From assembly GCA_964520975.1 (NCBI GenBank), contig CAZFPA010000018.1:1-33607 (forward strand): 33,607 nucleotides of DNA, given 5' to 3'. The translations under genes and the position numbers were made by a program. The stretch comes from CAZFPA01 sp964520975 (GTDB lineage Bacteria; Bacillota; Negativicutes; Selenomonadales; Selenomonadaceae). Under the pieces are notes generated by a model, which searched no databases, had not been told where the DNA came from, and worked only from the letters and a program-made list of their open reading frames with translations. Positions 20,259 through 28,998 of this stretch are shown one piece after another; the first letter of the stretch is position 1, and the number at the start of each line of letters is the position of its first letter.

Positions 20259-21965
20259 ATGGGACAGGCGCTAAAGATTCCATCCAATTCTATCCTGCGG
20301 CGGTTTAAATTTTATTTTGATGTTCTGAAAAAGACTTCGGATGCATATCTCTTTGCTACGGATCTGCAGCATCCGGTGGTTATGATCTCACCGAATCTGG
20401 CAGCAGATTTTGCCTTGCCGGGCGAGGTCCTGGCAGATTTCGATCAGGTCTGGATTCCCTGTATCCATCCGGAAGATCGGAAGGAATACCAGGCGTCCAT
20501 GCGGAGTCTTTTTGTTGACAAGAGCACCCGGGAGCACGATCTCGAATATCGGGTGAAGACGCATAAGGGCGAATATTGCTGGATCCGTTGCCGGGGGCGT
20601 GTCTCCAATGACGCCGCTGGCCGGCCGTCCCTGTTTGCGGGAACGATTGTCCGCCTGGGGCAGAAGAACAAGGTCGACGAAGTTACGGGTCTTTTCAATA
20701 AATATCAGTTCGAGCAGGCTGTCCGGGCCGGTCTGAACCGCTATCATACGGATGGCGCCGGCGGCGCACTCATGGTCTTTGGCCTGGATAATTTCAAGAT
20801 CGTCAATGAAACGTACAACCGTTCTTATGGGGATCTGGTTCTCAAGACCTGGGCCCGGCATATTGAGAATATCCTGCCGCCCATGCTCACACTGTACAAG
20901 CTGGATGGCGATGAGTTCGGTCTCGTGTATCCCGGCTGTACGGAGGCGGATGTCACTGCGATTTTTTCCAGTGTGCAGAAGTGTATGATGCGGCCGCAGG
21001 AAATCGACGGACACATGGTTTTTTGTACGATTTCGGCCGGAACGGTATTCTATCCGCAGGCGGGCAAGGATTACCTGGTGCTGCACAAGCATGCGGAGGC
21101 GGCGCTGGACATGGCGAAACGCAACGGCAAGAACAAGAACTGCCTGTTTTCGAAGGCGCAGTACAACCGCTGGGTACGGTCCATCAGCATGCGGGATGAT
21201 CTGCGCGACAGCGTGGAACAGGGCTGTCGGGGCTTCAGCCTCTTTTTTCAGCCGCAGGTCAGCGCGCGGGGGCAGAAGATCATCGGCGCCGAGGCGCTGC
21301 TGCGTTGGATGAATCCCAAGGGACGCATGGTCGCGCCGATGGAGTTCATTCCCATCCTCGAGGAAACGAAGATGATTATTCCCGTTGGCAAATGGGTATT
21401 CGAGGAGTCGGTGAAGATCTGTCGTGAATGGCAGAAAAAAATGCCGGAATTCTGTGTGAGTGTCAATGTATCCTATGAGCAGATCAAGGACGGCACCTTT
21501 CAGGATTTTGTCGGGCAGTGTACGGCGAAATATGGTATTGAACCGCGGTCCATTGTACTGGAGCTTACCGAAAGCAGCATTGTTGCGGACTGGGAATACG
21601 TGAACCGTCAGTTCGACGCTTTTCGCGAGCAGGGCTTCCGCATTGCCATGGATGATTTTGGGACGGGATATTCTTCCCTGGTGTATCTGAAAAATCTTTC
21701 CTGCGATATCGTGAAGATCGATCGGGAGTTCGTCAAAAATATTTTGAGCAATGATTTTGACCGGCATATTGTTGAATATACGGTAGAGCTTTGTCACAGT
21801 GTCGGCATGAAGACCTGTATCGAGGGCGTCGAGGAGGTCGAGGAATACGATCTGCTGACGGAAATCTGCAAGGCGGATTCCATCCAGGGCTATCTGTTTG
21901 GACATCCAGAGTCCGTGCCGGTCTTTGAAAAGCAGTTTTTGGAACCAAATGTAGAACAAGGATAG
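20259..21965 (+). CDS. PAS-GGDEF-EAL protein, predicted cyclic-di-GMP phosphodiesterase with degenerate GGDEF
   Basis: The 568-residue protein should break down cyclic-di-GMP to pGpG. A PAS domain (about 15-140, with HPEDR and the PAC-like GEYCWIRCRG) is followed by a GGDEF domain (about 150-305) whose signature reads DGDEF (216-220). It also lacks the usual Arg upstream, so cyclase activity is doubtful. The EAL domain (about 320-560) looks active: EALLRW (345-350), SVNVS, LELTESS, MDDFGTGYSSL, VKIDREFV, IEGVE and QGYLFGHP. ATG 20259 is preceded by AGGAGG at 6 bases; upstream ATGs at 20232 and 20244 lack so good a site. queF begins six bases after its stop. Confidence 0.93.
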   Translation: MGQALKIPSNSILRRFKFYFDVLKKTSDAYLFATDLQHPVVMISPNLAADFALPGEVLADFDQVWIPCIHPEDRKEYQASMRSLFVDKSTREHDLEYRVKTHKGEYCWIRCRGRVSNDAAGRPSLFAGTIVRLGQKNKVDEVTGLFNKYQFEQAVRAGLNRYHTDGAGGALMVFGLDNFKIVNETYNRSYGDLVLKTWARHIENILPPMLTLYKLDGDEFGLVYPGCTEADVTAIFSSVQKCMMRPQEIDGHMVFCTISAGTVFYPQAGKDYLVLHKHAEAALDMAKRNGKNKNCLFSKAQYNRWVRSISMRDDLRDSVEQGCRGFSLFFQPQVSARGQKIIGAEALLRWMNPKGRMVAPMEFIPILEETKMIIPVGKWVFEESVKICREWQKKMPEFCVSVNVSYEQIKDGTFQDFVGQCTAKYGIEPRSIVLELTESSIVADWEYVNRQFDAFREQGFRIAMDDFGTGYSSLVYLKNLSCDIVKIDREFVKNILSNDFDRHIVEYTVELCHSVGMKTCIEGVEEVEEYDLLTEICKADSIQGYLFGHPESVPVFEKQFLEPNVEQG

Positions 21966-21971
21966 GTGTTT

Positions 21972-22469
21972 ATGGGAAGAAACAAAGAGGATATGCCCGA
22001 GGTAGACCTTTTGGGGCAGAAAAACGTGAAATATGGTTATGAATATGCGCCGGAGATCCTGCAGACGTTTGATAACAAGCACCCGGATAATGATTACTGG
22101 GTGAAGTTCAACTGTCCGGAATTCACGAGCCTGTGCCCGATTACGGGACAGCCGGATTTCGCGACGATGTATATTTCCTATGTGCCGGATATCCGCATGG
22201 TGGAGAGCAAGTCGCTCAAGCTGTACCTGGTAAGCTTCCGCAATCATGGGGATTTCCACGAGGATGTGGTGAATATCATCATGAAGGATCTTATCAAGGC
22301 CATGGACCCGCGTTATATTGAGGTCTGGGGCAAATTCCTGCCGCGTGGCGGGATTTCGATTGATCCGTATGCCAATTATGGCCGCAAGGGAACGAAATAC
22401 GAAGAACTGGCCTGGGAACGTTTTCGCCGGCACGACCTGGTGGGAATGGACAGGGTAGATAACCGTTGA
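21972..22469 (+). CDS. queF: NADPH-dependent 7-cyano-7-deazaguanine reductase QueF
   Basis: QueF reduces preQ0 to preQ1 in queuosine synthesis, the only biological nitrile reduction of its kind. The 165 residues equal the length of the short YkvM type. FTSLCPITGQPDFA places the catalytic Cys at 55 and Asp at 62, as in Bacillus subtilis QueF, and the NADPH-binding ESKSLKLY is present. ATG 21972 is chosen for AAGGA (21958-21962) at 9 bases; GTG 21966 is too close. It is the middle gene of an EAL-queF-nitroreductase run. No preQ1 riboswitch is visible, and no other queuosine gene lies in the window. Confidence 0.97.
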   Translation: MGRNKEDMPEVDLLGQKNVKYGYEYAPEILQTFDNKHPDNDYWVKFNCPEFTSLCPITGQPDFATMYISYVPDIRMVESKSLKLYLVSFRNHGDFHEDVVNIIMKDLIKAMDPRYIEVWGKFLPRGGISIDPYANYGRKGTKYEELAWERFRRHDLVGMDRVDNR

Positions 22470-22492
22470 AACGGACAGATGAGGTGGTATGA

Positions 22493-23053
22493 ATGAATAA
22501 TCTTCTACGAAATGTCCTGATACGGCGCAGTGTCTATAAATTTGACCCGCGTCCGCTGCGGGATGAAGAGCTCATGGAAATACTGGAGGAAGGTAAGCTG
22601 CTTTCGGATGCGGCCAGCAATAAGGTATGGCATTTTACGGTCATCCAGAACCGCGGCGTGATCCATAAGATTGCGGAGGGGACACGGCAGCAGTTTTCCC
22701 GGGAGCTTGAGACATTGGTCAAGGACGAAGCCATGCGCGAGGAACAGGGTTTTTTGGCGCAGGTGCCGGTGCTGCTCGTAATTTCGGGCTGCATCGATAA
22801 AAAATATTCGGCGGATGCGGCCAATACGGTGTTTGGCAGTATGATGCTGGCAGCGGAGAAATATGCCATTGGCTCCTGCTGGCTCAGTGCGATACCGCAA
22901 TTCCTCGCTACTGCGGGCGGGCAGGATATACAGAATATCATCAGCATACCGGATGGCTATGAGCCGTTGTGTGCGGGGGCCTTCGGCTATCGGGAAAGCG
23001 AGCGTATCACAGATATCACGTCGCTGGATAACATTGTAAATATTGTAAAGTGA
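22493..23053 (+). CDS. Nitroreductase family flavoprotein
   Basis: The 186-residue protein has the FMN-dependent nitroreductase fold. It opens with the FMN-phosphate contact RRSVYKFD (11-18), continues with SDAASNKVWHFTV, and ends with the PDGYEPLCAGAFGY region of the family. Such enzymes reduce nitro compounds, quinones or flavins with NAD(P)H; the natural substrate is not evident. GAGGTGG (22481-22487) lies 5 bases before ATG 22493. It follows queF by 23 bases with no terminator between them. Confidence 0.9.
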   Translation: MNNLLRNVLIRRSVYKFDPRPLRDEELMEILEEGKLLSDAASNKVWHFTVIQNRGVIHKIAEGTRQQFSRELETLVKDEAMREEQGFLAQVPVLLVISGCIDKKYSADAANTVFGSMMLAAEKYAIGSCWLSAIPQFLATAGGQDIQNIISIPDGYEPLCAGAFGYRESERITDITSLDNIVNIVK

Positions 23054-23062
23054 TGCAGAGAT

Positions 23063-23102
23063 GGTCTCCAGGGGTATCGATACGCCGGGGACCGTTTTTT
23101 TT
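23063..23102 (+). terminator. Terminator after the nitroreductase gene
   Basis: GGTCTCC (23063-23069) pairs with GGGGACC (23087-23093); the palindrome GTATCGATAC extends the hairpin inside, and eight T follow at 23095-23102. Confidence 0.82.
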
Positions 23103-23174
23103 ACTGGCGGCAGCCATACGCTGGCGCCTGGCCGCGTGGTACCGGATTTTGGCTGGTGGGGAGGAAAGCGGGAT

Positions 23175-23747
23175 ATGCTTCAGGTCTATACAGGAAATGG
23201 CAAGGGAAAGACAACGGCGGCAATCGGGCTGGCCGTACGTGCCCTCGGAGCCGGGCATCGCGTGTACATCATGCAGTTCATGAAGAGCCTGGCCTACAGC
23301 GAGCAGAAGATCCTGCGCGGCTTTGCGCCGCAGCTGCAGCTGCGGACGACCGGAAAGCCCTGCTTTTTGGCTAAGGAGGGCATGCTGTCGGAGGAAGAGC
23401 GGGCGGCCTGGGGCGATCAGGTCGTCGTGTTTCCACCGGGCAAGCCGCCGGCTTCTTATGTCCGGCTCATGCAGGACGGGCTGGCGGAGGCTTCGCGGGC
23501 GGCGCTGTCCGGCGCGTATGAGCTGGTCATCCTCGATGAGATCAATACGGCCTTCTTCTTTGACCTGCTCACGCGGCGCGCGTTTGAGGAACTGCTGGCC
23601 GCGCTGCCGGAGAGCACGGAGCTCATCTGTACGGGCCGCGGGGCGCCGGAGTGGCTGCTTGACCGGGCGGACCTCATCACGGAAATGAAGGAGGTCCGGC
23701 ATTACTATACGCGTGGGGTGGGTGCCCGGCGCGGCATTGAAAATTGA
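23175..23747 (+). CDS. Cob(I)alamin adenosyltransferase (CobA/BtuR type)
   Basis: The enzyme transfers adenosyl from ATP to cob(I)alamin, producing coenzyme B12. The 190-residue product begins LQVYTGNGKGKTTAA with the family's P-loop GNGKGKTT (7-14), has VILDEINTAFFF (Walker B-like), TGRGAPEWLLDRADL, and ends with EVRHYYTRGVGARRGIEN, all typical of CobA/BtuR. GGGGAGGAAA (23158-23167) lies 7 bases before ATG 23175. An upstream in-frame ATG at 23061 would place the preceding terminator inside the gene and is rejected. No cobalamin riboswitch was recognised in the 72 bases between terminator and start. Confidence 0.92.
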   Translation: MLQVYTGNGKGKTTAAIGLAVRALGAGHRVYIMQFMKSLAYSEQKILRGFAPQLQLRTTGKPCFLAKEGMLSEEERAAWGDQVVVFPPGKPPASYVRLMQDGLAEASRAALSGAYELVILDEINTAFFFDLLTRRAFEELLAALPESTELICTGRGAPEWLLDRADLITEMKEVRHYYTRGVGARRGIEN

Positions 23748-23878
23748 CCATTCCTTAAAAATTAAAGAAAACAGTATAAAAATAAAGGATTTTTAAAGTT
23801 GACGGCGAATCCTTCGGAGGAATACAAAAATAGAACAGGCCGTTCCTATTTTGTTGGAATCGAAGGAGGAAGATTGCT

Positions 23879-24445
23879 GTGCCGATGTATAGGCGGTCCA
23901 TGGTGGTTTTGCTGGCATTGGTCCTGCTGGTGGCAGGCGGGCTCTTTTATGGGTATTCACAGCGGGACGCGGGTATTGTGCTTGACAGTGCGCAGGGCGG
24001 GACGCCGGCGGAAGATATTTTTGTGTATGTGTCCGGGGCGGTCAACCGCCCAGGGCTTGTCGGACTGCCGGCGGGCAGCCGGGCCGCGGATGCGGTGAAT
24101 GCCTGCGGCGGATTGCTGCCCACCGCGGATGAAAAGGCAGTGAATCTCGCACAGCCCCTGAAGGATGGTGTGCAGCTCCGCATACCGGAAAAGGGGGCCG
24201 CAGGGAGCAATGCCGGTCCGGCCGCGGCGAACGGGGCAGCCGGGGCGGCGGATGGCCGGGTGAATATCAATACGGCGGACGAAAAGGCGCTGGATACACT
24301 GCCGGGAATCGGTCCGGCCATGGCCAGGCGAATCCTGGATTACCGGCAGACGAATGGAAGCTTCCAGTCGATCGAGGAGCTCAAAAAGGTCAAGGGCATT
24401 GGCGAGGCTAAATTTGCCAAGCTGAAGGATAAGGTATCCTTATGA
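23879..24445 (+). CDS. comEA: Competence protein ComEA, DNA receptor
   Basis: ComEA binds incoming double-stranded DNA outside the membrane during natural transformation. The 188 residues contain an N-terminal anchor (about 8-26), an SLBB domain (about 45-105, VYVSGAVNRPGLVGLPAG), a Gly/Ala-rich linker, and a helix-hairpin-helix DNA-binding domain (VNINTADEKALDTLPGIGP, then GIGEAKFAKL). The start is GTG 23879 with AAGGAGG (23863-23869) 9 bases upstream; ATG 23885 is an alternative. comEC overlaps its stop by four bases. A TTGACG at 23799 may belong to its promoter, but the -10 is unclear. Confidence 0.95.
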   Translation: MPMYRRSMVVLLALVLLVAGGLFYGYSQRDAGIVLDSAQGGTPAEDIFVYVSGAVNRPGLVGLPAGSRAADAVNACGGLLPTADEKAVNLAQPLKDGVQLRIPEKGAAGSNAGPAAANGAAGAADGRVNINTADEKALDTLPGIGPAMARRILDYRQTNGSFQSIEELKKVKGIGEAKFAKLKDKVSL

Positions 24446-26838
24446 AGCGGGGACAGTATCCACTTGAATTTCTGAATATTCTGTTGCTTTTTCTCGGACT
24501 GGGCATTGCAGCGGCAGGGTCCTGGGTCTGGCCTATACACTGTCTGCTGGCTGGCGCGGTCATTGCGGCGGTATGGGCCGGTGCGGCTCTGAAGGTGAAG
24601 CCTCGCTGGTCCGGGCCGCTTTTTTTGCTGCTGTTCTTTTTGTTGGGGGCCTGGCGTCTGACTGCGGAGAACACGCTCTCTTTCCAGGATATTGCTCGCT
24701 TTGCCGGCCAGGAGGGAGAAGTGACGGGAACGATTGTCGAGGCGCCGCAGGAACGGGTGCTGCCGGATGGCAGCCATAGCTGGCAGTGCGTTTTGCAGCT
24801 TGAGACGGGAAAACTCGATGCGGGGCGGGAGACAAATTTATCCGGCCGGGTGTACTTTTCCTGCCGGCTGCGGGGCGAGGCTCCGGCGGCACGGATCGGT
24901 GATGGTCTGCGGGCGCTTGGCCGCGTGCGTGCGCTGCATGGTACGCAGAACCCTGGCAGTATGGATACCGTGCGGTCGGCCCGTGCCAGGGGGATTACGG
25001 CCAGGTTTTCCGCCCGGCGGGAAGGTGTGCAGGTATTGCCGCAGGAAAAGCTGGCGGGGCGGCGCTGGCTGGAGCGTGTGCGGGCGGGCTATCGCCAGCA
25101 GATGGAGGCGGTGATGCCGTCCGCGGATGCGGCGGCCGTATTTGCGATGCTTTTTGGCGGCTATGAGGGGATTCGGCCGGAGCTTCTGGAGGCGTTTACG
25201 GCTACCGGCATTGTTCATATCCTGTCCGTGTCGGGCTCGCATATCACCCTGGTGGCCGCAACGGCGGCCGGGCTGGCACGTCTGCTGGGGCTTGGGCGCC
25301 TGGCCGGGGCCGGACTGGTGCTGCTGCTCATCGCTGTCTATAGCCTGCTGGCCGGCTGTGTGCCGCCGGTGATCCGCTCCGGCCTGATGGGCGGACTGGC
25401 CTTTATCGGGCTGGCACTGGGACGTGAGCGCGATGCGCGGCAGCTATTGACCATCACGGGGCTAGGGATGCTGCTCATATCGCCCTTGCTGCTCTACGAT
25501 ATCAGCTTCCAGCTTTCTTTCCTGGCCACGGCCGGGCTGCTCTATCTCGCACCGCGGCTGCGCCGGTGGCTGGACAGGCTGCCCGCAGCCCTTGCAGTCA
25601 GCCTGTCGGTGACAATCAGCGCGCAGCTCAGTGTACTGCCGCTGCTGGCCTGGTATTTTCACCGGGTATCCTTGAGTGCGCTGCTGGCGAACCTTGTGGC
25701 AGTGCCGCTGGTGGAGGGCATGATTGTCCTGGGGCTCTTTGCCGGTTTGCTTGGAGCCTTTTTACCGGTTGTATCGTCGCTGGTCTTTCTGCTGGACAGC
25801 CTGCTGCTTGGACTCGTCTATGAGATCACGCGGCTGTTGTCCCGGCTGCCAGGGAGTCAGCTCTATATGCCCGCGATGAATCTGCCGCTGGCCGCGTTAT
25901 GGTATTCAGGGCTGGCACTGCTGTGGAACAAAGAAACGTGGGCTGCCCGCTGGCATAAGTATCTGCCCGGTACGGGCCGACAGGCGGCCCTCATCTTCCT
26001 GGGGGTACTGGTGCTGGCCGGTCTGTGGGGGAACCTGCGGCCCGGTGAAATGGCCGTGCATTTTATCGATGTCGGGCAGGGCGATGCGGCCCTTATCGTC
26101 ACACCGCATGGACGGGCTTTCATGATTGATACCGGCGGCACGCGGGACAATCTCTTTGATGTGGGTGGCCGGGTGGATGTTCCGTATCTGCTGCATTATG
26201 GCGTACATCAGCTGGACGCAATCTTTCTGACGCATGTGCATGAGGACCATGCGGCTGGAGCTGGAGGTATCCTGCAGCAGCTGCCGGTGACGATGCTCTA
26301 TACGGCCAGTGAAGGCGCGGAGGCCTATCAAAAGGTCATGCAGGCATCCGCTGCGCAGCTGCCCCGCCGGAAGCTGCGGGCTCTGCAGGAGGGCGAGGTA
26401 TTCACCATTGACGGGGTCAGGATCGAGGTGCTGTCAGCGCCGCAGGCAGCTGCCGCCAGTGGGCGCACTACGGGCAATGAGGTCTCGAATGTCCTGCGGG
26501 TAAGCTTTGGAAAAGCGTCCTTTCTGTTTACGGGCGATATGGTGGCGGAGCAGGAAGCGGCATTGACGGCGCAGAAGAATTTGCGAAGTACCGTGCTGAA
26601 GGTTGCGCATCATGGCTCGAAGACCTCCAGCAGTGCCGGCTTTTTGCAGGCGGTGCAGCCCCGCTGGGCGGTGGTGAGCGTAGGTGCGGACAACAGCTTC
26701 GGTCATCCGCATACGGAAGTCCTGCAGCGCCTGGCAGCAGTCGGCGCCAGGCTGCTGCGTACCGATGTGCATGGTGCGATTGTTTTCTATACCAACGGGG
26801 AAAATCTGCGGGTGGAAAAGTTTGTGGAGAAGGAATAA
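24442..26838 (+). CDS. comEC: Competence protein ComEC/Rec2, DNA channel
   Basis: ComEC forms the inner-membrane channel for single-stranded DNA in transformation. The 798 residues match the full-length family: N-terminal helices, a soluble OB-like DUF4131 region (about 85-200), a Competence domain with many helices (about 230-490, starting near GIVHILSVSGSHI), and a C-terminal metallo-beta-lactamase domain. The last has FIDVGQGDAALI, HVHEDH (598-603) and KVAHHGSKTSSS, so a nuclease site appears intact. ATG 24442 overlaps the comEA stop as ATGA, indicating coupling. The complete comEA-comEC pair suggests the organism can take up DNA, provided pilus genes exist elsewhere. Confidence 0.95.
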   Translation: MKRGQYPLEFLNILLLFLGLGIAAAGSWVWPIHCLLAGAVIAAVWAGAALKVKPRWSGPLFLLLFFLLGAWRLTAENTLSFQDIARFAGQEGEVTGTIVEAPQERVLPDGSHSWQCVLQLETGKLDAGRETNLSGRVYFSCRLRGEAPAARIGDGLRALGRVRALHGTQNPGSMDTVRSARARGITARFSARREGVQVLPQEKLAGRRWLERVRAGYRQQMEAVMPSADAAAVFAMLFGGYEGIRPELLEAFTATGIVHILSVSGSHITLVAATAAGLARLLGLGRLAGAGLVLLLIAVYSLLAGCVPPVIRSGLMGGLAFIGLALGRERDARQLLTITGLGMLLISPLLLYDISFQLSFLATAGLLYLAPRLRRWLDRLPAALAVSLSVTISAQLSVLPLLAWYFHRVSLSALLANLVAVPLVEGMIVLGLFAGLLGAFLPVVSSLVFLLDSLLLGLVYEITRLLSRLPGSQLYMPAMNLPLAALWYSGLALLWNKETWAARWHKYLPGTGRQAALIFLGVLVLAGLWGNLRPGEMAVHFIDVGQGDAALIVTPHGRAFMIDTGGTRDNLFDVGGRVDVPYLLHYGVHQLDAIFLTHVHEDHAAGAGGILQQLPVTMLYTASEGAEAYQKVMQASAAQLPRRKLRALQEGEVFTIDGVRIEVLSAPQAAAASGRTTGNEVSNVLRVSFGKASFLFTGDMVAEQEAALTAQKNLRSTVLKVAHHGSKTSSSAGFLQAVQPRWAVVSVGADNSFGHPHTEVLQRLAAVGARLLRTDVHGAIVFYTNGENLRVEKFVEKE

Positions 26839-26882
26839 AATAGAAGGCAGGAGAAAGCATTCGAGGGAAATGGGGGACGGAG

Positions 26883-28907
26883 ATGGAGCTGAAAAAAATA
26901 TGTAGCGGGGGCATGGTGCTCATGGCGCTGCTGGCTTTTTTGCCGCTGGCCCAGGCGAAGGATTTTGCGGTGCAGATCGATGCCACGGGCGAGGCTGCTC
27001 CGCGTCCCCAGGATGATTTCTATCTTTCGGTCAATAATCAGTGGCTGCGGGATACGCCGATTCCACCGGAGGAAAAGCGGGTGGAGACATTTTCCTTGCT
27101 GGATTTGAAGGTGCGGCAGCAACTGGCGGAGATCACCCGGACCGCGGTAGCAGATGCAGCTGCCGGAACGGCCGGCACCGATGAAAAAAATATTGCCGCG
27201 CTGTACGGCTGCCTGCAGGATAAGGAACGCCGCGGGAATGCAGGCCTTGGACAGCTGGAGCAGTCCCTGCGGCAGGTGGAACAGGCCGCTACGCCGCAGG
27301 AATATGCCAATACGATGGCGGCACTGTCACGGAAGCTTGGCCTGCACAGCATCATTGGAAGCTTTGCGGTGGACAAGGAGCCGCTGCAGAATGAAGTCTA
27401 TACCGTCTGGCTGCAGGCCCCCGATACGGGCCTGCAGCGTGATTTTTTGGCGGAAAAGGCCAATGAGCCGTATTTTGCGGCCTACCGGGCCTATATCCGG
27501 GACCTGCTGGTGCTTTATGGACAGGAGCCGTCGGCGGCACAGCAGGCAGCAACGGCGGTCTTTGCCCTGCAGTCGGACCTGGCCCGGCATTCGCTGCGCC
27601 CGGGAGAAATGGCGCAGTCCGGTGATTTCCTGCATCCGCTGCACCTGGCAGATATCCAGCGGCTCTATCCCGGGCTGGATGCGGCGGCCGTTCTCGACGC
27701 GGGCGGTATCGGACCGGGTGCCGGTGTCGGGGAATGGTATGCCAATGATCCGAGTGCGCTGCGGCGGGCGGGCGAGCTTTTGACACCGGAACACCTGACG
27801 GTGTTCAAGTCTTACGCAATCTTTAAGCTGCTCAATGACTACGGGCCTTATCTTACGGAAGCCTATGGCTCGGCCGTGGGCCGCTATAATCTTGTCCGGA
27901 GCGGCGCGCTGCGGGCGAAGGAGCCGGAGCAGCAGGCCCTGGAGATGAATGCTGCGCTGCTGGCGGAGAGCTATGGCCGCATTTATGCGGCGCGTTACGC
28001 CAGCCCGGCGGATTGCAGCGAGGTCCGGGCCTATATCCGGCAGATCATGGATGGCTATCGGAGAAAAATAGAGGCCATCACGGATATGAGCTCCGAGGCG
28101 CGTACCATGACGCTGCGCAAGCTCGATACCATACAGCTGCGCGTCGGCTATCCGTCCCAATGGCCGGCTTATCTCGATGCCCTGCAGCTGACAGCGCCGG
28201 AAGCCGGCGGCTGTCTGATCGATAACGTGCTGGCGCTGCAGCAGCAGAAGCGGGCCGCGGAGCTGCTGCGCATCGGTCGGCCGATCGATCGGGAAATCTG
28301 GTCAAAAATCGTACCGCAGACCGTCAATGCCTTTTATGATCCCTCGGATAACAGTATCAGTTTCCCCGCGGGAATCCTGCAGGCACCTCTGTACGCTAAG
28401 GATGGCGATCCCATGGAGAATCTTGGCGGACTGGGCATGATTATCGCGCATGAGATCACGCATGCCTTTGACAGCAGCGGCGCGCAATACGATGAGAAGG
28501 GCCGCATCCGCAACTGGTGGAAGCGGCGGGACTGGGAATCCTTTATCCGCCGGCAGGACAAGATCGTGCGCTTTTATGAGCAGTACCGTTTCCCCGATGG
28601 CAGCCGTCAGAATGGACAGCAGACGCTGGTGGAGAATATGGCGGATCTCGGAGCCCTGGACTGTCTCACCTCGATTGTCGGCAACGATAGCGCTGCGCTG
28701 CGCCGCCTGTACACAAGCTATGCCCGGACCTGGCGGAGCCGGATGACCATGGCCGAATTCAGCCGGCTCCGCAGTGATATCCACGCGATTTCCGCGGTGC
28801 GGGTCAATGCGGTGCTGAGCTCAACTGACGGTTTTTACGAGGCCTTTTCCCTGCAGCCATCGGATCGGATGTATGTGGCACCGGCTGACCGCATGCGTTT
28901 CTGGTGA
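26883..28907 (+). CDS. Exported M13 family zinc metallopeptidase (PepO/neprilysin-like)
   Basis: The 674-residue enzyme should cleave peptides outside the inner membrane. A signal peptide (KK, a hydrophobic run, AQA before KDF) precedes the M13 N-domain, which opens with the usual RPQDDFYLSVNNQWL. The catalytic domain has DNSISFPAGILQAP, HEITHAF (H523, E524, H527) and ENMADLG (E584 as third zinc ligand, D588). Most M13 enzymes of this group end in a CxxW-type motif; here the C-terminus reads RMRFW, without the Cys. It starts 44 bases after comEC with no terminator between. GGGGGACGGAG lies just before ATG 26883. Confidence 0.93.
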   Translation: MELKKICSGGMVLMALLAFLPLAQAKDFAVQIDATGEAAPRPQDDFYLSVNNQWLRDTPIPPEEKRVETFSLLDLKVRQQLAEITRTAVADAAAGTAGTDEKNIAALYGCLQDKERRGNAGLGQLEQSLRQVEQAATPQEYANTMAALSRKLGLHSIIGSFAVDKEPLQNEVYTVWLQAPDTGLQRDFLAEKANEPYFAAYRAYIRDLLVLYGQEPSAAQQAATAVFALQSDLARHSLRPGEMAQSGDFLHPLHLADIQRLYPGLDAAAVLDAGGIGPGAGVGEWYANDPSALRRAGELLTPEHLTVFKSYAIFKLLNDYGPYLTEAYGSAVGRYNLVRSGALRAKEPEQQALEMNAALLAESYGRIYAARYASPADCSEVRAYIRQIMDGYRRKIEAITDMSSEARTMTLRKLDTIQLRVGYPSQWPAYLDALQLTAPEAGGCLIDNVLALQQQKRAAELLRIGRPIDREIWSKIVPQTVNAFYDPSDNSISFPAGILQAPLYAKDGDPMENLGGLGMIIAHEITHAFDSSGAQYDEKGRIRNWWKRRDWESFIRRQDKIVRFYEQYRFPDGSRQNGQQTLVENMADLGALDCLTSIVGNDSAALRRLYTSYARTWRSRMTMAEFSRLRSDIHAISAVRVNAVLSSTDGFYEAFSLQPSDRMYVAPADRMRFW

Positions 28908-28934
28908 GGGCCGGGCAGGGACCGTGGACTTTTC

Positions 28935-28963
28935 GTGACAGATTGGCGCGGATAGTATATGAT
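28935..28963 (+). promoter_or_regulatory. Promoter of holA
   Basis: GTGACA (28935-28940) and TATGAT (28958-28963) at 17-bp spacing. Confidence 0.6.
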
Positions 28964-28998
28964 AGAACGAAATGACAGAGAAGGAGAGGAGCAGCGCG

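Noticed and set aside
20388..22433. 681-codon open frame on the minus strand
   Set aside because: It is antisense to the GGDEF-EAL gene and queF, both certain. No ribosome site or recognisable domain.
23132..23150. GTGGTACCGG before the cobalamin adenosyltransferase gene as a T-box core
   Set aside because: Only part of the core matches, and there is no stem I, no specifier loop and no terminator after it.
23061..23174. Upstream ATG 23061 as start of the cobalamin adenosyltransferase
   Set aside because: This would place a strong terminator inside the gene and add 38 atypical residues; ATG 23175 has a good ribosome site and gives the family N-terminus.
24190..24262. Gly/Ala-rich repetitive stretch in comEA as a DNA repeat element
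   Set aside because: It is the flexible linker between the SLBB and HhH domains, common in ComEA.
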